DNA of 64,000 nt from Galaxea fascicularis (taxonomy: Eukaryota; Cnidaria; Anthozoa; Scleractinia; Euphylliidae): contig OX419336.1 in the NCBI GenBank assembly GCA_948470475.1, positions 2,737,235-2,801,234 of the forward strand, written 5' to 3'. Positions 49,201-60,500 of the stretch are shown here, piece after piece. Made by a program: the position numbers and the translations under genes. Below the pieces are notes generated by a model, which did no database searches, had not been told where the DNA came from, and saw only the letters and a program-made list of their open reading frames with translations. Numbering within the stretch: position 1 is the stretch's first letter; each line of letters begins with the position of its first letter.

Positions 49201-49386
49201 CTTAATATCAACTCGGCTGAAAACACTTTTAAAAAATGTAACTGGCCATGACTGTTAAGCCAGTGTTCATTTTGGACGAAAGTAGTCTTTATTCCGGAGT
49301 AATCAGCACTTTAATTAGTTTTCACCAATCTTAACTTCAAACTACGAAACGAACTTGAATTAACACTTGACTTACCGTCCCACCAT
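37246..49386 (-). CDS. ENTPD4: Ectonucleoside triphosphate diphosphohydrolase, ENTPD4/7 type
   Basis: An apyrase-family enzyme that hydrolyses nucleoside tri- and diphosphates; the ENTPD4/7 group acts in Golgi, lysosomal or other internal membranes. Ten exons join in frame: 49386-49376, 48184-47763, 47051-46797, 44669-44604, 41342-41233, 41028-40856, 40522-40216, 39421-39339, 38511-38350, 37486-37246, giving 609 aa (human about 616). The N-terminal membrane segment is YIILLALVVIVLLGYLLFI (about 49-67). The apyrase regions are all visible: IDCGSSGSRVFIY (about 100), YILATAGMRM, YSWIAVNFELG, LDMGGGSAQIAFEV (about 271), and YGFSEYWY. A second membrane segment lies near 553-573, followed by a basic tail. 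Exon 1 codes only for ATG GTG GGA CG, and MVGR then ISI resembles the human MGRIGIS start. The last two exons are duplicated downstream. ENTPD4 and ENTPD7 are vertebrate paralogues, so the symbol is approximate. Confidence 0.93.
39122..39308 (+). repeat. CCAAT-rich dispersed repeat, copy 3 (end of duplication copy B)
   Basis: Same sequence as 35283-35470 with few changes. Its right edge is the outer breakpoint of the duplication. It lies in the ENTPD intron between exons 8 and 9. Confidence 0.75.
40030..40182 (-). mobile_element. tRNA-derived SINE, minus orientation
   Basis: Read on the minus strand it has CTGGGTTGGAGAGAGCAC, a B-box GGTTCGATTCC, CTCTACTCTGCTCCG and TTTTCCCCTCTCCTC, as in the family copies at 3518 and 19588. 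It lies about 34 bases past the donor of ENTPD exon 7. Confidence 0.8.
41650..44499. mobile_element. 2850-bp TIR element with subterminal GCAGCGCTGC repeats and gene-like inserts
   Basis: Ends CCCGTACGAA and TTCGTACGGG are inverted and each is flanked by TA (41648-41649 and 44500-44501). For roughly 300 bases inside each end the sequence is packed with GCAGCGCTGC-type phrases. The middle contains an exon-like minus-strand frame from ATG at 43194 (MPLSRIPKDKREQGASATLK) to a GTGAGT donor near 43093, and a 70-codon plus-strand ORF at 43230-43442. No recognisable transposase was found. It lies in the ENTPD intron between exons 4 and 5. Confidence 0.65.
45097..46486. mobile_element. 1390-bp TIR element, CAGGGCGTAAAATT ends
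   Basis: CAGGGCGTAAAATT at the left is mirrored by AATTTTACGCCCTG at the right. ACTGCT flanks both ends directly (45091-45096 and 46487-46492). Next to each end are GCGACCAAA or TGGCTACCA-type repeats. Inside is a separate LINE-like 3' end: the hairpin GCAGTGACCAA ... TTGGTCACTGC at about 45650-45690, then an AATCCT repeat tail near 45810. CAGGG ends suggest hAT, although the visible duplication is only 6 bp. It lies in the ENTPD intron between exons 3 and 4. Confidence 0.72.
46627..46763. mobile_element. Foldback MITE, CACTTAATGACTGGT ends
   Basis: CACTTAATGACTGGTTCC with GAGGAACAGTGA on the left mirrors TCACTGTTCCCC with GGGACCAGTCATTAAGTG on the right. The total is 137 bp with a short centre. 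Its right end is only 34 bases from the donor of ENTPD exon 3. Confidence 0.7.
48551..48809 (+). mobile_element. tRNA-derived SINE with (ATT)n tail, second family
   Basis: The head resembles a leucine/serine-type tRNA: TGGCCGAGTGGTTAGGGC (A-box) and GGGTTCAAATCCCGCTC (B-box). The 3' part has a small hairpin (GCTCGGAG ... CTCCGAG) and a tail of ATT repeats. This is a different family from the SINE at 3518. It lies in ENTPD intron 1. Confidence 0.85.
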
Positions 49387-49840
49387 TTTGTGATCCACTA
49401 GATTTCACGGCATGTTCGTCTTCATTTATACAGCAGTTATAACACGAACCTGGCTGAATAATTTCCCACTGTCCTCATGCCTCCATACAGCTATTTACTC
49501 TCAACATTTTTTTTTGTCGAATGGTAAACAAATAACAAGTTCATAAAATACTGGCAGAATCACACACGGTGCAGAACGCCACGTCTTGTTAGGAGTTTCA
49601 GCGGCTAGTAGCATGAGAGATACACTGTTTGTAAAAGGTACACGAAAATCTCTTTCAGTTTTTTTGGTTGAGCCGCAAAACTTTCTAAACAGTGGGCGTT
49701 ATTAAAATAACATGCGTGGTCGAGATTGAAAAAAAACATTCCTTTTGGTCAGCGTGCACAACAAGTAACCAAAGCGCGAAGTTAACCGAAAAACTTAATG
49801 TCTGCGCAAGCGTTTGGAGAGCCATCGCCTGTAGAAAGTT
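49387..49840. promoter_or_regulatory. Shared head-to-head promoter region of ENTPD and CCT7
   Basis: Only 454 bp separate the ENTPD start codon (minus, 49386) from the CCT7 start codon (plus, 49841), with no repeat or other ORF of note between. Both genes begin with very small coding exons (11 and 6 nt). The spacing fits a bidirectional promoter. No TATA box was identified with confidence. Confidence 0.6.
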
Positions 49841-52149
49841 ATGATGGTAAGGGAGGTGCTTGAGTATCCGTTTCCATCTGTAGTAACCGTCGTGAAAACT
49901 ATAGATAGGTGGAAAAACCGAAGAGGGCAAAGACATACCTTTACATTTATGAGCTCTTTTTTGTCAAGCAAACGCGCGTCAGAATCGGAAACTTTGACTC
50001 ACATGTTTGTTATTGTATTTTTGACAGCAACCGGGTATAATTCTCCTGAAGGAGGGCACCGATTCCTCTCAAGGTGTTCCACAGCTGATCAGTAATATAA
50101 ATGCGTGCCAGTTTATTGCTGATGCCGTGCGGACAACCTTAGGGCCAAGGGGAATGGACAAACTCATAGTGAACAGCGGAGGTTGGTATCACTTTGTGTA
50201 CAGTACTCGTACAGTACGAAAATGATGTTGTAGTACGATAGATCAAGGACTATCAAATTCACTCCTGGATATATTGTTCTGTTTTGGTCGTAAACGTCTG
50301 TGTTTTTGACTTTTCAGGAAAAGCCACGATATCCAACGACGGAGCAACTATAATCAGTCTTTTAGATGTTGTTCATCCGGCCGCCAAAACTCTTGTTGAT
50401 ATTTCCAAGTCACAAGATGTTGAGGTCTGTGGTTTTGTTAAACGCGTACAAATTTTGTGTCGTGCGAATGTTTTCCTGTTTTCTGCAGCTGAGATGTGAA
50501 TGATAATACAAATCTCAGCTGATGGTTTGCTAAAGGTAACACAGAACCTTTTTGAGCTAGAAACTCAGCAATATCGTGGAACATGGTTCGCACGGGCCTG
50601 GAAAACTCCTTGAAAAACTGCTTGGTCCTTGAAAACTCCTTGAAAATGATTTTGTCCTTGAAAACTCCTTTAATTTGTAGGTGCAGTGCTTGAATGTTAT
50701 GAAGACGTCCTTGAATACTTGAGACTAAAGCAAAATAAGTTCATTTTCACATCAAAAGATGAAAAACATTGTATCACATCAGCCGAGAAACGCTTTTGAA
50801 GTCTCAAAAAAGACAAAGCTTTTATATCAGGACAATTCAGTGTGTCTTATTCAAAATATCTAAGTAACCGCGCCTTCTAAAAGGGTTTCCGAAAGCAAAC
50901 AAAGCCACAGGGGGAATGTAGCTTGACCGGCGTCGCTCGAAGCGTAAAATTTATTCAACTTTGGCGCGCTTCATTTTATTATCAAATGAATTCAAAAGGT
51001 CAAAGAAGAAACTGCATATATATAATCGGCACTGGGAACGTAATTCCCTCTACAAAAGTTGGGTGACTGCGTTCAAAGGTGACAGGAAAAAGGCCTTATG
51101 CAAATGCTGTGTTAGGATGAACTCCTTGAATTTTGTGATAAAGTCCTGGAAAAGTCCTGGAAAAGTCCTTGAATAAAAGCTCTTTTCACCTGTATGAACC
51201 ATGTGGAAGAAAATTGCAAAAAGCTCTGTTCTTCTCAAACCTCTGCATTGCTGAGTATTCTTAACTGGAGAGAAATTTGTCTTGGGAGTGTTACTGGAAG
51301 ACTATTTGTGTGAGTGAGTTGGTTGTAAGAATTAAATATTGATGTGTTTCATCCCTCCCCATTCTTTCCCCCTCCCCCTTCCTGGACTGGCATGAGAAAA
51401 GGCTGTTCTGAAAGAATATTTGAGGTATCAGCAGGATGGATTTGTGTTAACAATATTATTCTGTTCTGTGGGTGGTAAACTTGCAGAGAATCTAGAACAC
51501 AAAGGAAATGGAGTGATGTTAAAAAAGGGTTACAAAGGTGGGGTTGTGTTGGATTGTGGATCCAACCACTGTGCCCAAATCCCAGTGACTATCCTAAGGA
51601 TTTGTGATTTGTTTCATGTGTAAGGAGAGCATCAGTGATAAGTCTCACTTAAACTTAAAATTTGTATTGGTGGTTTTCATTATCACCACAATGCTGGTGT
51701 ACGGTAAACAATAGATCTCTTATAAGCTCGTTTTGTTTGTCCACTGGCATTTGTTTGTTTCACCATTGTTATCTCTGTCTCTAGGGTGTGGCTTCAAACC
51801 ACGTATTGGTATTGTATTTTTGAAGCATTTCATGTAACTTGGAAAGTTTTGTCTGACTTTTTCCCAGGTTGGAGATGGTACAACAACAGTAACTCTTCTT
51901 GCTAGCGAGTTTCTTAAACAAGTCAAACCATTCATTGAAGAAGGTGTCCATGCACAAGTTGCAGTTAAGAGCTTTCGGAAAGCAGCAAACTTGGTGAGAA
52001 CTTTTTTGCTGTGGTCACAGTGGCAAGACTTCCACACAGCCCCATACATTGACGATTCATGCATACCTGTCATACTAATCCTGTTCCAAAATCGAATAGA
52101 GCTGAGTCACAAAATGCATTTTATTAATTTCTGGAGAAATCTTGCCATC

Positions 52150-52194
<45 letters not shown>

Positions 52195-55100
52195 TGACAA
52201 TAAAATATCATGATAGTAAGATACTATGAATCATGACATTTCATTTTATTATATAATAATAATTATTATTATTGTGTCATATGTTGCAGAGTGATGTTTT
52301 GTCATAGTTTTGCTTTTCTCTCATATTTCTAGGCCATCAAAAGAATTAAAGAAATTGCAGTGCGTATAAAGAAGGATGATCCTCAGTAAGTAATAATATT
52401 GACCAACCTCCATGAACATGCTCCCAAGCCTTAGTGCTTCAGCTGTTTGAAGTCATTTAATTTTGAAATTAATTTAGATAATTTCATAGTGTTGTTAAGC
52501 AACTGTTGTTGAATCTTTCAGGGAAATGAGAATTTTACTGGAAAGATGTGCTGCCACAGCACTCAGCTCCAAGTTGGTTGCTGCTCACAAAGAGTTCTTT
52601 TCTAAGATGGTTGTGGATGCTGTGATGCTTCTAGATGACCTTCTCCCGCTCAGTATGATTGGCATGAAGAAAGTGAAAGGAGGTGCTTTGCAAGATTCAA
52701 GACTCATTGCTGGTGTTGCATTCAAGAAAACATTTTCTTATGCTGGATTTGAAATGCAGCCTAAAAAGTACAAGAGTCCTAAGATAGCCCTATTGAATGT
52801 AGAGTTAGAATTGAAAGCAGAAAAGGAGAATGCTGAAGTTCGACTTGACAATGTAGAGGTAACAACAACTTTCTTTGTCTTGATTGATCATTTATCTTGT
52901 TCAGGTTGGGACTTACGACTTGTATACATCTGAATCACTGAATCGTCAATGTTCATAATTTTACTTTATCAAACTGAAAATTGGAGGGAAGGTTCACACC
53001 TAGGTCTGAATTTAGGACATTATTGTTGTTATTATTATGTGTCATTTTGCGGTTTATTTTAAACTGGAGGTGATGTTGTTGTTATTATTATTAATAATAA
53101 TTGCTAATAATCTAGATTTCAACAGCAAAAAGGAATGATTAAAACCAACATTTCGGAGTTATCGTGACTCCATTGTCAAGGGAATTATGTAACAAATCAT
53201 GCAAATTACAATGGAGTCATGATCACTCCGAAACGTTGGTTGTTATCATTTGTTTTTGCTGTTGTATGGGTAAACAAATCTCAGATTTATTATTATTATT
53301 ATTATTATTAGTATAGGAAATTGCATGACCTTGAGTGGGATTAACAAGTATCTATTAATCCCAAACTGTACGAGAAGGTCGTGTGATTTATTTATAGTAC
53401 ATTCAACAAAATTACGAACTTACGCGCCATTGTCATGGAAACTTAATAGGTACTCCTACAGAGTACTATTTGGGATTAATTGTACTGCTCTCGACCAATC
53501 AGAATTGAGTAATTTTGTTGAGTCTACTATTATTATTGGATATCAGTTTCTTTACTTTCTGGAACCAAACATAAGAGTGGATTCTAAAAATTATTTAATA
53601 AAGACAAGGCATTGTTTTGTCAGGAATATCAGCAGATTGTTGATGCAGAATGGGATATCCTGTATGATAAGCTGGACAAGATTGTCCAGAGTGGAGCTAA
53701 AGTTGTCCTTTCAAAGTTGCCCATTGGAGATGTGGCTACCCAGTACTTTGCTGACAGGTAAAAAAAAAACAGCAACTGATTAGCAGGCTTTTGTGCTGAT
53801 GTTCAAAAGTTAATATCACATAGGCATTTTCCCCTTATTTACAGGAATTTTTAGATTTTGGCTGAAAACTGTGCAAACATTAGAATTAACATTTTATTAT
53901 GCTCTGTTTTAACAATGTGTTACCAGTTTTTGACAAAGGGATCTCTATCCATTTTAGGCAAATAAGACGATTTTAGTTTAAGGAAATGCTAGAGTACATG
54001 TAATTTTTTCACAAAGTGTATTCCATAGTCATTATTTGTTTTTATTTGATTCCAGCAGGTCTTGATACCCTTGGCTTGCATTGTCCTGTTTATTTCTAGC
54101 AGAAAAATGACTTGGATTTTGTCCTCAAAGCACTGTTCATTATTTTGTTTTAGGGATATGTTCTGTGCTGGTCGTGTCGTAGAAGAGGATTTGAAGAGAA
54201 CCATGAAAGCATGTGGTGGTGCAATTCAAACATCTGTGAATAACATGACGGATGATGTCCTCGGAAGATGCGAACTGTTTGAAGAGGAACAGATTGGTGG
54301 AGAAAGGTAGGCTATTGTGAAAAGTGGTTTATGTTCAAACAAAAAGGGAATAAAGATACTCTCGGTTTTCAGTCACTTGGAAGTGACTCACCCATGTTAA
54401 AAAATAAAACCATCAATCATTCAATAGATTAGGTCAAGAAATTGAGATATTGTAGAAGGGTAATAAATAAACAAAATGCCAAAGTTTCAGGGCTGTGCGA
54501 TATCCCATACCACTCAAAATTACAGAGTTTAGTATGGACGGCCATGATGGAGTCCCTCTGAGTGTAAACATCTGGAATTTACTTTGGCTACCTCAAAGGC
54601 TTTCTTCTCTCTTTTGAGCTTGCAGACATTCACATAGACGCTTCTCTTGCGATGTTGGCTTTTCAGACCTCTAAAAAACATGTTGAATTGATCTTTTCAT
54701 GTGTGTGATATGCTTGTGAGCAGACATCTTTATGTCATGCACTGTGAAAAAATCTAATATTCAAACCACTCAATTTTCAATGCAAAGCACGCTACCGGGC
54801 TGAAAACAAACAAGCAGATACATTTCTACAATGTCTTTTACATGATGAAGCTAAAAATGGAAAAGTCTCTTTACTTTTGAATTTTAGGTTTTTATGATGT
54901 CACGTGAAAACCAAGAATAATCATCAATTTTCTTTCAGTAGTTGATGTACTGGATTATCTTCTTATGAGATAACCAGTTGGTCATTTTTTCTATAAGACG
55001 GTGATTTATTTTAGATCAACACCTAAAGCCCGCCACACACATGAAGAAAGAGCTGAGCAAAATTCCTCGCATGTGCAGTGAATTTTCGGTGAGAAATTTG

Positions 55101-56438
55101 CCTTGCGAGGCCGTGAGGAAATATCAAACATGTTTGATATTTTCCTCATCGCCTCGTGACGCGAATTTCTCAGTGAAAATTTGCGGCACACATGAGGAAA
55201 CAGCTGAGCTAACTGCCTCGCAAGGAATTTTGCTCAGCTCTTTCCTCACGTGTGCGGCAGGCCTAAGCAGTCAGATAACTGGTTAGCCAGTCAGACTGTT
55301 GGTTGTCATTGAGTCAGCTACAGTTTGTCTGTAGTTGCTCAGAGATTGAGGTAAACAGCCAGCCTGCAAACCAGTTGATCAATTGCTCTGTTGTTCAACA
55401 AAGAAACATACTGAGGGAGGGAAGGGAAGGGCTGTTGGTTTGTTAAAAGAAAACAAATGAAACTTGCAAACTATTGATAACCTTATTCAAGGAACCCCAC
55501 CCATGTGAATTAAATTGGCAGCTGTGATGCTTTACCACAGTTCAGGTCTTTCTGTTGATTTATATTCTTGACAGGAAGTTCTCATTGACATTTTAGGTAT
55601 AATATATTCACTGGTTGTCCTGAAGCTAAGACTTGCACTCTCATCTTGCGAGGTGGGGCAGAACAGTTTATTGAAGAAACGGAACGATCTCTTCATGATG
55701 CCATCATGATTGTTCGACGAGCCATCAAAAATGATGCCGTTGTTGCAGGAGGTGGAGCCATTGAAATGGAGCTGAGTAAATATCTACGGGATTATTCACG
55801 GTCAATAGCTGGAAAGGAGCAACTTCTTATTGGTTCCATGGCTAGAGCTCTTGAGATCATTCCAAGGCAACTGTGTGATAATGCAGGATTTGATGCAACA
55901 AACATCTTGAACAAACTGCGGCAAAAACACTTTCAGGGTAAGGGATTAATGTAATATTGAAGAGTTTTATGCTGAACTTTTTTGGTCAATTTCAGATTAG
56001 CCCAAAATGTCTGAAGTTTTGCATATGGCCTTCACTTCAATGTCCATATTTTTTAGCACTTATTAAGTGCAAAGATGTTTGTTTCTCAGTATGATTAAAG
56101 TGCTTCCTTAAAGTCTATTCCAAGCGGAAACTTTACTCTTTGTCCAAATCTACAGTTCAGCATTTTTTGGGCACAGAAGATGAAATTGTCTTGTTATTTT
56201 TTGTTCCCCTACTCAAGGTGGCATGTGGTATGGTGTTGATATCAATAATGAAGATATTGCTGACAATTTTGAGGCCTGTGTGTGGGAACCAGCTGTGGTC
56301 AAGACAAATGCTATTACAGCTGCAACAGAAGCTGCTTGCCTTATTCTGTCTGTAGACGAAACAGTGAAGAACCCAAAGTCAGCAGGGGAGGGACCTCCCC
56401 CAGGAGGTATGGGCAGGGGGCGTGGTCGCCCCAGATGA
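49841..56438 (+). CDS. CCT7: T-complex protein 1 subunit eta (CCT7)
   Basis: CCT7 is one of eight subunits of the cytosolic TRiC/CCT chaperonin, which uses ATP to fold actin, tubulin and other proteins. Ten exons join in frame: 49841-49846, 50028-50181, 50318-50424, 51868-51993, 52333-52385, 52522-52858, 53624-53757, 54154-54306, 55597-55937, 56218-56438. The product is 543 aa, the same as remembered for human CCT7. Visible motifs are [12 protein letters not shown] near the N-terminus, [12 protein letters not shown] (about 41), [19 protein letters not shown] (about 90), [20 protein letters not shown], and [13 protein letters not shown] (about 406). The Gly/Arg-rich tail GRGRGRPR is eta-specific. 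The start is ATG ATG directly before a GTAAGG donor; exon 2 then begins [16 protein letters not shown] signals lie near 56503 and 56591. Confidence 0.97.
50577..51207. mobile_element. TIR element rich in GTCCTTGAAA repeats
   Basis: The outer phrases GTGGAACATGGTTC on the left and GAACCATGTGG on the right are inverted. Just inside are several CTTGAAAACTCCTTGAA and TCCTGGAAAAGTCC repeats at each end. No transposase. It lies in CCT7 intron 3. Confidence 0.55.
52021..52147. mobile_element. Small MITE, TGGCAAGA ends, copy 2
   Basis: TGGCAAGACTTC at the left and GAAATCTTGCCA at the right are inverted. The inside matches the element at 305-432 (CAGCCCCATACATT, GCATACCTGTCATACTAATC). It is followed directly by an AAT microsatellite. 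It lies in CCT7 intron 4. Confidence 0.75.
52152..52195. repeat. (AAT)n microsatellite
   Basis: About 14 uninterrupted AAT units in CCT7 intron 4, directly after the small MITE. Further AT-rich ATT/AAT tracts lie at about 52252-52275. Confidence 0.9.
53120..53264. mobile_element. Foldback MITE, CAACAGCAAAAA ends
   Basis: CAACAGCAAAAA, AACCAACATTTCGGAG and ACTCCATTGT on the left mirror ACAATGGAGT, CTCCGAAACGTTGGTT and TTTTTGCTGTTG on the right, with about 40 bp between the inner arms. It lies in CCT7 intron 6. Confidence 0.7.
55022..55266. mobile_element. Palindromic MITE with CGCACACATGAGGAAA arms
   Basis: The left arm contains CCGCCACACACATGAAG and AAAGAGCTGAGCAAAATTCC; the right arm is its complement with about 80 percent match. 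The centre is an inner palindrome around ATATCAAACATGTTTGATAT. The total is about 245 bp in CCT7 intron 8. Confidence 0.75.
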
Positions 56439-57587
56439 GAGTCAAAGACGGTGTTGCTTGCTCTAAGATTCAAGATCATAACTTATGCAGTGCTTATGGA
56501 TAGAATAAATCACATCATATTCAACAACAACTAATTGGTGAACATTCAAACTGAGGCACTGTAACGGAGTGAGGATAGAAGAAACTGAATAATAAAGAGC
56601 TGTTATCATGATGGTTGCGTTCAACTTTTGTTTCTTTGTTGCTAGCGAAGCAAGCTGTCAAGGATTACTGCTCCACTGTTCCACATTTGTGTAATGCCAG
56701 AGGGGCAGGGCGGGCTGGAGTAATAGAGAGGCTCACTGTGAACGCTGCTTGATTCCCTTCTGTACAACGTAACAGGTCTTGATTTTTCTCTTGAATGTTT
56801 TTACAGTTGGATGGAAGAATTGGAGGGTTGACAGCAAACTGTCTTGCATCATTGTTGTTTTCTAAGCAAGCTGTGACTAGACTCTGGTGGAAGAAATAGC
56901 ACTAGGTTCATGAGGGAAATCTGAATTAAAGGAAAAATTATCACCTACAGAAGTCCATCCAAATAACCTAGCGGTATTGTTTCCCTGGAGCCACAGCTTG
57001 CTTAGAAAACAAAAATTGACGTTAAAAAGCCAACATAACATGGTTTTGCTCTGACAGCCTTCCAATTTACACAGCAGTCTGGGAGCAAGGCGTCGCATTT
57101 CTTTTGATGTGATATTTTGTTAGAATTCCTTAATTCTTTTGACGGTGTACCCAAGGCTTAGAAGAAATTATGATACAACATATGCAGGGGTCAAGTACTT
57201 GAGGAATAATAAAATTCTAGCCTTCGTCGCAGACAGTGAACATACCGCCGGTATAGACAGTTTAGACTGTATCTCGGTTTTCAGCAAAGTCTGGAGTGCA
57301 CCATAGGCTATAACATTCTAGAAACCCAATTTTATTTCTCAAGTTTATAAATGCACGATTTTTCACCCTTTTAAGCTTTTGAATGGAAGCATTAAATCAT
57401 TGTTTCAACTAAGGATTTTTTACACTCGTCTAATTATCAACCCCCAAGATAGTGCCCCTTTCTGAACCACCATTAAAGAAAGCACGTGAATTTGAGTCGG
57501 GGTTATGAAAGCTCCCTGTGGTCATAAGGTCAATACATAAGACTTTGATACAATGCAAATATTAAATGTTTTGATTTACAGCACTAG
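56439..57587. other. Tail-to-tail intergenic region, CCT7 to G-alpha
   Basis: Contains the CCT7 3'UTR, with AATAAA near 56503 and 56591, and the 3'UTR of the minus-strand G-alpha gene. A foldback with arms TTGTTTTCTAAGCAAGCTGTG (56854) and its complement ending near 57011 lies in the middle. No coding region was recognised. Confidence 0.5.
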
Positions 57588-60500
57588 CTAAAGTGTGGAA
57601 AGCTTTTTAAGATTAATATCAACTAAAATCTCGAACACATCCTTGAGCACAGCCTTCATGAGGTCAGTATCTGTTGCGCATGTCACGTGCAAATAAACAT
57701 TTTTTTGGGCGGGTTTCTTTTTTAGGAATAGATCCCGTATGTAGTTGAGACCCTCTTCGGGGTCTGGACCACCTGGAACGAAATAAAAACACGTTATTTG
57801 CGTATTAATTTTCTACTGCAAAGATGTAAAATTCTAACAAAGTTTTCAATTGAACATCGCATGTAAATTGCCTTCACTTGGTTTTGTATTGCTCTGCTTG
57901 GCCAGCAAAACTCGCGCCATTTTCTCAAGCAATGACAAGCAAATCAAAACCAATCGTAACCGGCGCCGACGCTCATTTTCCCGCGCTTGGCATAGACTAC
58001 ATGTGATTGCTTCGAATTCTGATTGGCTCATTGTTTCTGTTGTGATTGGCAGTTTGGCTTTGGTTTTACAACAGTCAATACACCATTTTGCTAATGATAA
58101 GTTCCGAGTGAATTGTGGGTAGATCCAGTCCTTTGTGGGGGCAAACGGCCATTTAAAGACGTAATTTGAAATTCAAATTTTGACCGTTTGCCCCCATAAA
58201 GGACTGGAGCTACCCATAATTCACTTGGAACTGATCATTAGCAAAATGGTGTATTGAGAAGCGCTCTAATTCGAGTAACCGAAATAGGTCAGAGTGGCAT
58301 GGCTTAAATGAGCACGAGGCATCACGGCAGCTATACTGAAAATACGTAAGGGATGGGTTAGACGCAATTTTGATAATATTCTAGTTTATTTTATTCCAGT
58401 TGAAGAACAAGAGAATACGCAGGGTATAATTTTCGTCTTGTTTCTTGTTGATGACTAGGTAACATGCAAGGTTGAACCTCAAGGTGCAAGATGTAATCAA
58501 GGTTTTAATCAGTCCAATAGACGTGTTCAATTTATGTTTAGTAACGACTAACTCATCGCGTGTACCTTCATATTCTGGAAAACACGCAGAGAGCTTGGAA
58601 GTCCTCAGTTTTTCTACAAAGAGGTCGTGCTTATTGAGAAAGAGAATGAACTCTGTGTTTTCAAGGAACTCGTTGTGGCTAATCTCCTCAAACAGTTCCA
58701 AGCTATCCAACATGGCGTTCTAAAAAAAAAAAAATTGATTAGTGAAAACCAATAAATTACGTGGTTTTTCGGGAATGAATGGGTCCGGCGGCCAATGTGA
58801 GAGAATCAAAAAGGTTCTTGATTTCAGATTACATGTGATGAATTCGGATTCTGGTTTAGCAAAGGCAGATATTTCTTGGACTGCGGCTTCCTGTGTTAGC
58901 TTGGACGATCCAAGAATTAATGCCAGCGGGGAAAGATCAGTATATCATAACTGAAGGAAAAGACCCCACACATACACCTAAGAAAAAGGAGTAATAGGAC
59001 ATAAGGATTTTATATGTTACTGACATCATATTGGAAACCGCCTTAAGATCTGTCAAATCGTAGAATGTCACTTAACTCTACACCTTTAAAAAATGCGCGT
59101 GTTGTTAAACGATTTTTAGTTTGAGCAGTAGTTCGCCTGTTCACTCTTCACGAACTATGGGCCACAACTACCCAATGAAATGTTGGTTTCTGTGAATGAT
59201 GCTTATTCTGAGGAGAGGTGGTCCACGCATTGCCCAGCCTCCACCTTGCCATAAGCCGGCGTATAGAGGCCCAGATCACAACACCGAAACCACGTCCCCT
59301 CCTCTTCGCAATCGATTAAAAATTTCGATCACTGTCAGTATCTGGGCAATCGTGCACCCACCACTCCCCTAACCCAACATTTATACTAACTTATTGACTT
59401 GTTATAACTTGTTGGGTAAGGGAGGGGTAGGACCGTCGTTGCCCAGACATTGATCCAAAATTGTGTTCGTTTTTATCTCAGTAAGTTGAGGGATGATTAT
59501 AGAAGGAGTTTATTACTGACTTACTGTATTTTCATCCTCCTCAACGAATTCATCATAGCTGCTTAATGAAGCAAAGAACACGACTGCCGTCACTCCTTCA
59601 AAAAAGTGAATCCACTTTTTGCGCTGATTCTTTTGACCTCCAACATCTATTATTCTGGGAGCAATAAATTGAAAAATCTTCATTAACCATAATAACGCGG
59701 CAAATTAAACTCTTTTGAGTTTTGTCCCTAGAATCCAAGTACGAGATTGCATAAATACCCGGAGAGCTGTACGGGCAGGTTACAGACCAGTCGGGTCCAA
59801 ATTTTTGTAAGGCAACTGGAAAGGATATTTTTTAACAAATGAATTATTTTTTAATTACCTGTAATTGTAGCTGTTAACCGATATTCTTTTTTCCTGCACG
59901 CCTTGAGTTTGTTGCCTTGCGTGGAGAATGTCCTCATTTGATGGGATGTAATCTGGCTGCGATAACCGTTCAAGATTCTCAAAAAAGCTAAAAACGAAAC
60001 GAAATAGAAGTTAATTCAGTATGTGAATGATGTATATGAAACAGATCATATATAAACTACGGCAATGAAATGAAATGAATAATGATCCTGGCAGTTGTGA
60101 ACGCAATTCATGCAATTAGCTCAGTTGGTTAGAGCGTCGCACCGGCTTCGCTCGTAACTGGCGCCCACGAAAGTACCGGCTTGCGGATTCGCCGCTCGCA
60201 TATCGCGTTCGTACTACAGATTTTAGAGCAAAAGAGACTGTAGTCTAGTGACTATTATATATAGCGCACTGCTTGCTCATTCTTGCTTGCGTCAGCAATT
60301 TTCACACGTCCACCAATGAATGTCTGAACGCAACTGTGAGTCGGACACAAGGATATTCTTATTTCTTGCATCGATGCCATCTTGCGTCCGCTTTTGTGTT
60401 GTGGTAGTCCCTCAATATGTGTTCGTTTGTACCTGCGTTTGCGTTTACATGTAACCATTTCCGGGCTAGTTTTAAGTGTTTTCACTGATCGTATAATGAC

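Noticed and set aside
60112..60200. A tRNA gene at TTAGCTCAGTTGGTTAGAGCG
   Set aside because: The 5' half looks like a tRNA, but no T-arm of the GGTTCRANNCC type follows at the right distance. It is more likely a broken SINE head.
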